Positions 6,058 through 7,959 of a stretch of DNA of 7,959 bases are shown here, one piece after another. The DNA comes from an uncultured Bacilli bacterium (lineage in GTDB: Bacteria; Bacillota_I; Bacilli_A; RF39; UBA660): positions 7,661 to 15,619 of the forward strand of contig CAJUIY010000043.1 of NCBI GenBank assembly GCA_910586865.1, read 5' to 3'. The notes beneath the pieces were generated by a model that was not told where the DNA came from, searched no databases, and saw only the letters and a program-made list of their open reading frames with translations. How positions within the stretch are numbered: position 1 is the first letter of the stretch; each line of letters begins with the position of its first letter. Both the position numbers and the translations under genes were made by a program.

Positions 6058-6080
6058 ACTCAGAAATTTGAGGTGATTCT

Positions 6081-6896
6081 ATGAGCAAATTATATATTCA
6101 AAATTTAGCAATGATTGTTACTAACAAATGTAATTTAAATTGTACACATTGTTTAAGGGGGGCTAAAGATAATAATTGCATGTCTGATGAGGTAATAGAA
6201 GCAACTTTAAATCAGGTTTTTGCTGTTGGTAATCTTTCAATAAATGGAGGAGAACCACTTCTTGCTCTAGATAGAATAGAAAAAATAATTTCTTACTTAA
6301 TAGAAAAACATATACCAATTGATGAATTTACCATCACTATTAATGGTACAATTTATTCTGAAGAATTATTAAAATTATTAGATGAAGTAAATAATTATAT
6401 TGGGACTAATGATATTAATGCTTTACTTGCTATTTCTTTAGATAATTATCATTTAGATGAAATAAGAAAATTGGGAATTCAAAAAGAATTTTATGAAAAT
6501 TTAAAAAAATATCAAGAGAGTAAATATTTTTATGGCTATAGGAATACGAAACAAAAACTATTTAGTGAAGGATATGCAGTTAATTTAGAGGAAAAGCTAA
6601 CCGTTCCTTTAAGACCATTAAAGCCATTCATAACATATGTCGGTAAGAATAAAAAGTTTGATAGGGAAAATGGACTATGTAATATTGGACCTATCGTAAC
6701 GATTAATCCAAAGGGCATCATTACAGAATGTGATGCATCCATTGAACATCAGGAAACTTTATATAATTATGGCAATGTTTTATATGACTCAATTGAAGAG
6801 GTTGCTAGCAATATAGGTGAATTGATTTTAAAACCCAAAACTTTTGAAAGAAAAGTTAATAAATCATTAAAAAAATACTGGACTTATAAAAAATGA
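6081..6896 (+). CDS. Radical SAM protein (CX3CX2C type) with shortened C-terminal domain
   Basis: The 271-residue protein carries the canonical cluster motif CNLNCTHC (Cys17, Cys21, Cys24) near its N-terminus. SAM-binding NGGEPLL (55-61) and the strand TITINGT (84-90) follow. These mark a MoaA/PqqE-like radical SAM domain that binds a 4Fe-4S cluster and cleaves S-adenosylmethionine. After a lysine-rich middle part, the C-terminal region (about 198-240) has Cys200 and Cys217 in GLCNIGPIVTINPKGIITEC, followed by YNYGNVL. That is the outline of a SPASM/Twitch region but with only two cysteines, so a full auxiliary cluster set is unlikely. A GAGGTGATT ribosome binding site sits 5 bases before the ATG. 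The substrate is unknown; no obvious precursor peptide is adjacent apart from a 12-codon frame overlapping the stop. It is not similar in layout to the divergent radical SAM gene. Confidence 0.88.
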   Translation: MSKLYIQNLAMIVTNKCNLNCTHCLRGAKDNNCMSDEVIEATLNQVFAVGNLSINGGEPLLALDRIEKIISYLIEKHIPIDEFTITINGTIYSEELLKLLDEVNNYIGTNDINALLAISLDNYHLDEIRKLGIQKEFYENLKKYQESKYFYGYRNTKQKLFSEGYAVNLEEKLTVPLRPLKPFITYVGKNKKFDRENGLCNIGPIVTINPKGIITECDASIEHQETLYNYGNVLYDSIEEVASNIGELILKPKTFERKVNKSLKKYWTYKK

Positions 6897-6931
6897 AGGT
6901 TTTAGTATTACATATTCATAGACAATATTAA
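6893..6931 (+). CDS. 12-codon frame overlapping the radical SAM stop (ATGA); possible truncated gene start
   Basis: ATG at 6893 overlaps the TGA of the radical SAM gene in the ATGA arrangement typical of translational coupling, and encodes MKVLVLHIHRQY before TAA. The peptide looks like the first beta strand of a Rossmann-type protein (MKVLVLH), so it may be what remains of a former operon partner. It is also short enough to be chance, and no continuation was found in the next 130 bases in any frame. Confidence 0.25.
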   Translation: MKVLVLHIHRQY

Positions 6932-7010
6932 TGTATAACTATATTTTTAAATTAATGTAATTTATTTAAGAATAGGTATGACATAATTTTTGATTTTTGT
7001 TATAAGAAAG

Positions 7011-7039
7011 CTTAAACTAATTAAAATTCGAAAAGTTCG
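7011..7039. repeat. Left copy of an imperfect direct repeat flanking the unknown gene
   Basis: The first 22 bases match 18 of 22 with 7872-7893, including the block ATTAAAA and TCGAA. After a 5-base indel, both copies continue with AAGTTCG. The copies are in the same orientation, about 860 bases apart, and enclose only the minus-strand gene at 7065-7775. Confidence 0.45.
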
Positions 7040-7064
7040 GGTTATCCATAAGCTGGGAGGGTGT

Positions 7065-7775
7065 TCAACAACTTTTATACGAGTTTAAATAATCATATAA
7101 ATTTGGGCACATATCTTTTAAATTTATTTTTGTATTTTCTAAAATATAATCAAGAATATCTCTAATACTAATGGAATTATTTATGACACATAGTTTTAAT
7201 TTATTAGAATTTATTACCTTACCACTTAAAGTATGAAGATTCCAATTATCCATTTTATTGGAGTTCATATCCGAGTATTTTTCTGAATAACCTAATTCTA
7301 TAAGATGTCTTTTTTTATATCCTCTAGCTTTAATTTGATCAATATCTGAAAAACTAAAATCTATATTTTCTTCAATATTAAGATTTAATAAGATACATTC
7401 ACTAAGTAGCTTATCAAATATCTCATAAGCATATTTTTTATGTTTTTTACTATTTCTAATTATCATAAAATAAAAATCGACTAAAAACATAAGAAAATAT
7501 TTTGAACGCATTGCTTTTGATCCTAAACCATAAGTTATATTTAATTGTGGTAATAGTGGCACTTTTTTGTAAACATTTATCCAACAATCAAATAAAATCA
7601 ATAAATTATTAAGGCCTTGAATAAAAAACACTTTTTCTGTTTCTTCTATATATTTTGCAGGGTGTCCTTTTTTCGGTAACAATCCTTTTTCTTCTATATT
7701 AGCTAAATTGCTTTTCCAAGTAAAATGAAAAAAATTTGAATCCATATCATTTAAAGAAATCTTATATTTTTTCAT
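7065..7775 (-). CDS. Unknown protein with HFT...GLLPKKG N-terminus (possibly ADP-ribosyltransferase-like fold)
   Basis: I chose the ATG at 7775 (236 residues) because GGGGATG lies 9 bases upstream. A TTG at 7826 would add 17 residues (MHNDINHCAYYFMGMID) but has no ribosome binding site. The N-terminal part reads FFHFTWKSNLANIEEKGLLPKKG (15-37), then EKVFF (47-51). The order His-x-Thr, short helix, GL-P, then a beta strand is seen in ADP-ribosyltransferase-fold proteins and RNA 2'-phosphotransferases, but catalytic residues cannot be assigned, so this is only a hint. The C-terminal half contains NWNLHTLSGKVI (177-188) and a helical end. From memory it resembles uncharacterised proteins of low-GC Bacillota, often in variable regions. 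It is probably cytosolic, with no signal peptide. It stands alone and is flanked by imperfect direct repeats; very low G+C fits an accessory gene. Confidence 0.75.
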   Translation of the reverse strand: MKKYKISLNDMDSNFFHFTWKSNLANIEEKGLLPKKGHPAKYIEETEKVFFIQGLNNLLILFDCWINVYKKVPLLPQLNITYGLGSKAMRSKYFLMFLVDFYFMIIRNSKKHKKYAYEIFDKLLSECILLNLNIEENIDFSFSDIDQIKARGYKKRHLIELGYSEKYSDMNSNKMDNWNLHTLSGKVINSNKLKLCVINNSISIRDILDYILENTKINLKDMCPNLYDYLNSYKSC

Positions 7776-7800
7776 ATCTATCATCCCCATAAAATAATAC

Positions 7801-7824
7801 GCACAATGATTAATGTCATTATGC
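7801..7824. promoter_or_regulatory. Imperfect dyad upstream of the unknown gene (candidate operator)
   Basis: GCACAATGA and TCATTATGC (7801-7809, 7816-7824) are complementary at 8 of 9 positions around a 6-base centre. The dyad lies 25 bases upstream of the chosen ATG, where a promoter or leader would be expected. It could bind a repressor or form a small leader hairpin. No convincing -35/-10 pair was found for this gene. Confidence 0.3.
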
Positions 7825-7840
7825 AAGTGTGTTTACTAAA

Positions 7841-7868
7841 TTGACAGAACCAATATATATTCTATCAT
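7841..7868 (+). promoter_or_regulatory. Possible promoter pointing out of the window
   Basis: TTGACA is a perfect -35 hexamer (7841-7846), followed after 16 bases by TATCAT (7863-7868). It points rightward, away from the unknown minus-strand gene. No credible start codon with a ribosome binding site follows before the window ends, so the target gene would lie outside. Confidence 0.35.
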
Positions 7869-7871
7869 ATA

Positions 7872-7905
7872 TTTAAACATATTAAAACTCGAAGCAAAAA
7901 GTTCG
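7872..7905. repeat. Right copy of the imperfect direct repeat
   Basis: This is the partner of 7011-7039. It shares the blocks TTAAAC, ATTAAAA, TCGAA and AAGTTCG in the same order, with a 5-base insertion (GCAAA) before the last block. The sequence beyond the repeats differs completely between the two sides, as expected if the repeats bound an inserted or duplicated segment. Confidence 0.45.
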
Positions 7906-7959
7906 CAGGACAAAATAATGAATTAAAAACAAGATGGTTATTAAAGACTTATAATATAA

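Noticed and set aside
6536..6742. A 68-codon minus-strand frame
   Set aside because: It is antisense to the well-supported radical SAM gene, with no ribosome binding site or domain.
6927..6959. ATTAATGTA twice in direct orientation, 24 bases apart
   Set aside because: A 9-base A/T-rich repeat is likely by chance in this composition and matches no known element.
7021..7084. A plus-strand frame ending SISWEGVQQLLYEFK before a stop, looking like the end of a lost gene
   Set aside because: It is only about 23 codons between stops, has no start, and overlaps the 3' end of the minus-strand gene; chance cannot be excluded.
7845..7959. An open plus-strand frame to the window end (ending LKTRWLLKTYNI)
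   Set aside because: It has no start codon or ribosome binding site and no recognisable domain; too short to call.

Overview
The window looks like chromosome from a very AT-rich, low-GC Bacillota or related Bacilli-type bacterium. The signs are strong AGGAG-type ribosome binding sites, consensus TATAAT promoters with 17-base spacers, a LysM protein end, a LytTR-type response regulator, and a tiny Gly/Tyr/Cys-rich one-helix protein like the small YjcZ-type proteins of spore formers. TGA is used as a stop and TGG as Trp, so the standard bacterial code fits. I cannot name the species. No rRNA, tRNA, CRISPR array or complete insertion sequence is visible.

Left part (1-2996). The end of a LysM cell-wall-binding protein (+) converges on a minus-strand pair: an AraC-type regulator with a GyrI-like ligand-binding tail (2678-1890), then a half-size ABC exporter (1832-174). 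The regulator has its own TTGTAA-N17-TATAAT promoter. Just upstream, also on the minus strand, is a 49-residue protein (2944-2795) with its own promoter, Shine-Dalgarno site and terminator. It is easy to miss because a longer meaningless frame overlaps it.

Middle (2997-4134). A divergent intergenic region with a perfect 12-bp palindrome and a 9-nt tandem repeat leads into an orphan LytTR-family response regulator (3223-3873, +). Next comes a 27-residue, almost purely hydrophobic peptide gene with a good ribosome binding site (3902-3985). A long hairpin (4051-4099) closes this unit and the convergent one beyond it.

Radical-SAM region (4135-6931). On the minus strand, a radical SAM enzyme resembling the MSMEG_0568 family (5241-4135) is tightly coupled to an upstream short-chain dehydrogenase (SDR)-like gene (5932-5252). 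The SDR-like protein lacks the N-terminal nucleotide-binding motif and has Leu and Glu at the catalytic Tyr and Lys positions. Divergent from it is a second, different radical SAM enzyme (6081-6896, +) with a near-consensus promoter. A perfect 14-bp inverted repeat sits between the two units, at the broken end of the SDR gene. A 12-codon frame overlaps the stop of the second enzyme by ATGA and may be the start of a lost operon partner.

Right end (6932-7959). A minus-strand gene of unknown function (about 236 residues) begins with an HFT...GL-P-G pattern reminiscent of ADP-ribosyltransferase-fold proteins. It is bracketed by imperfect direct repeats of about 30 bases, which suggests a mobile or recently inserted cassette. 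The most unusual parts of the window are the two divergent radical SAM enzymes with the degenerate SDR, the regulator plus membrane peptide unit, and the repeat-flanked cassette.
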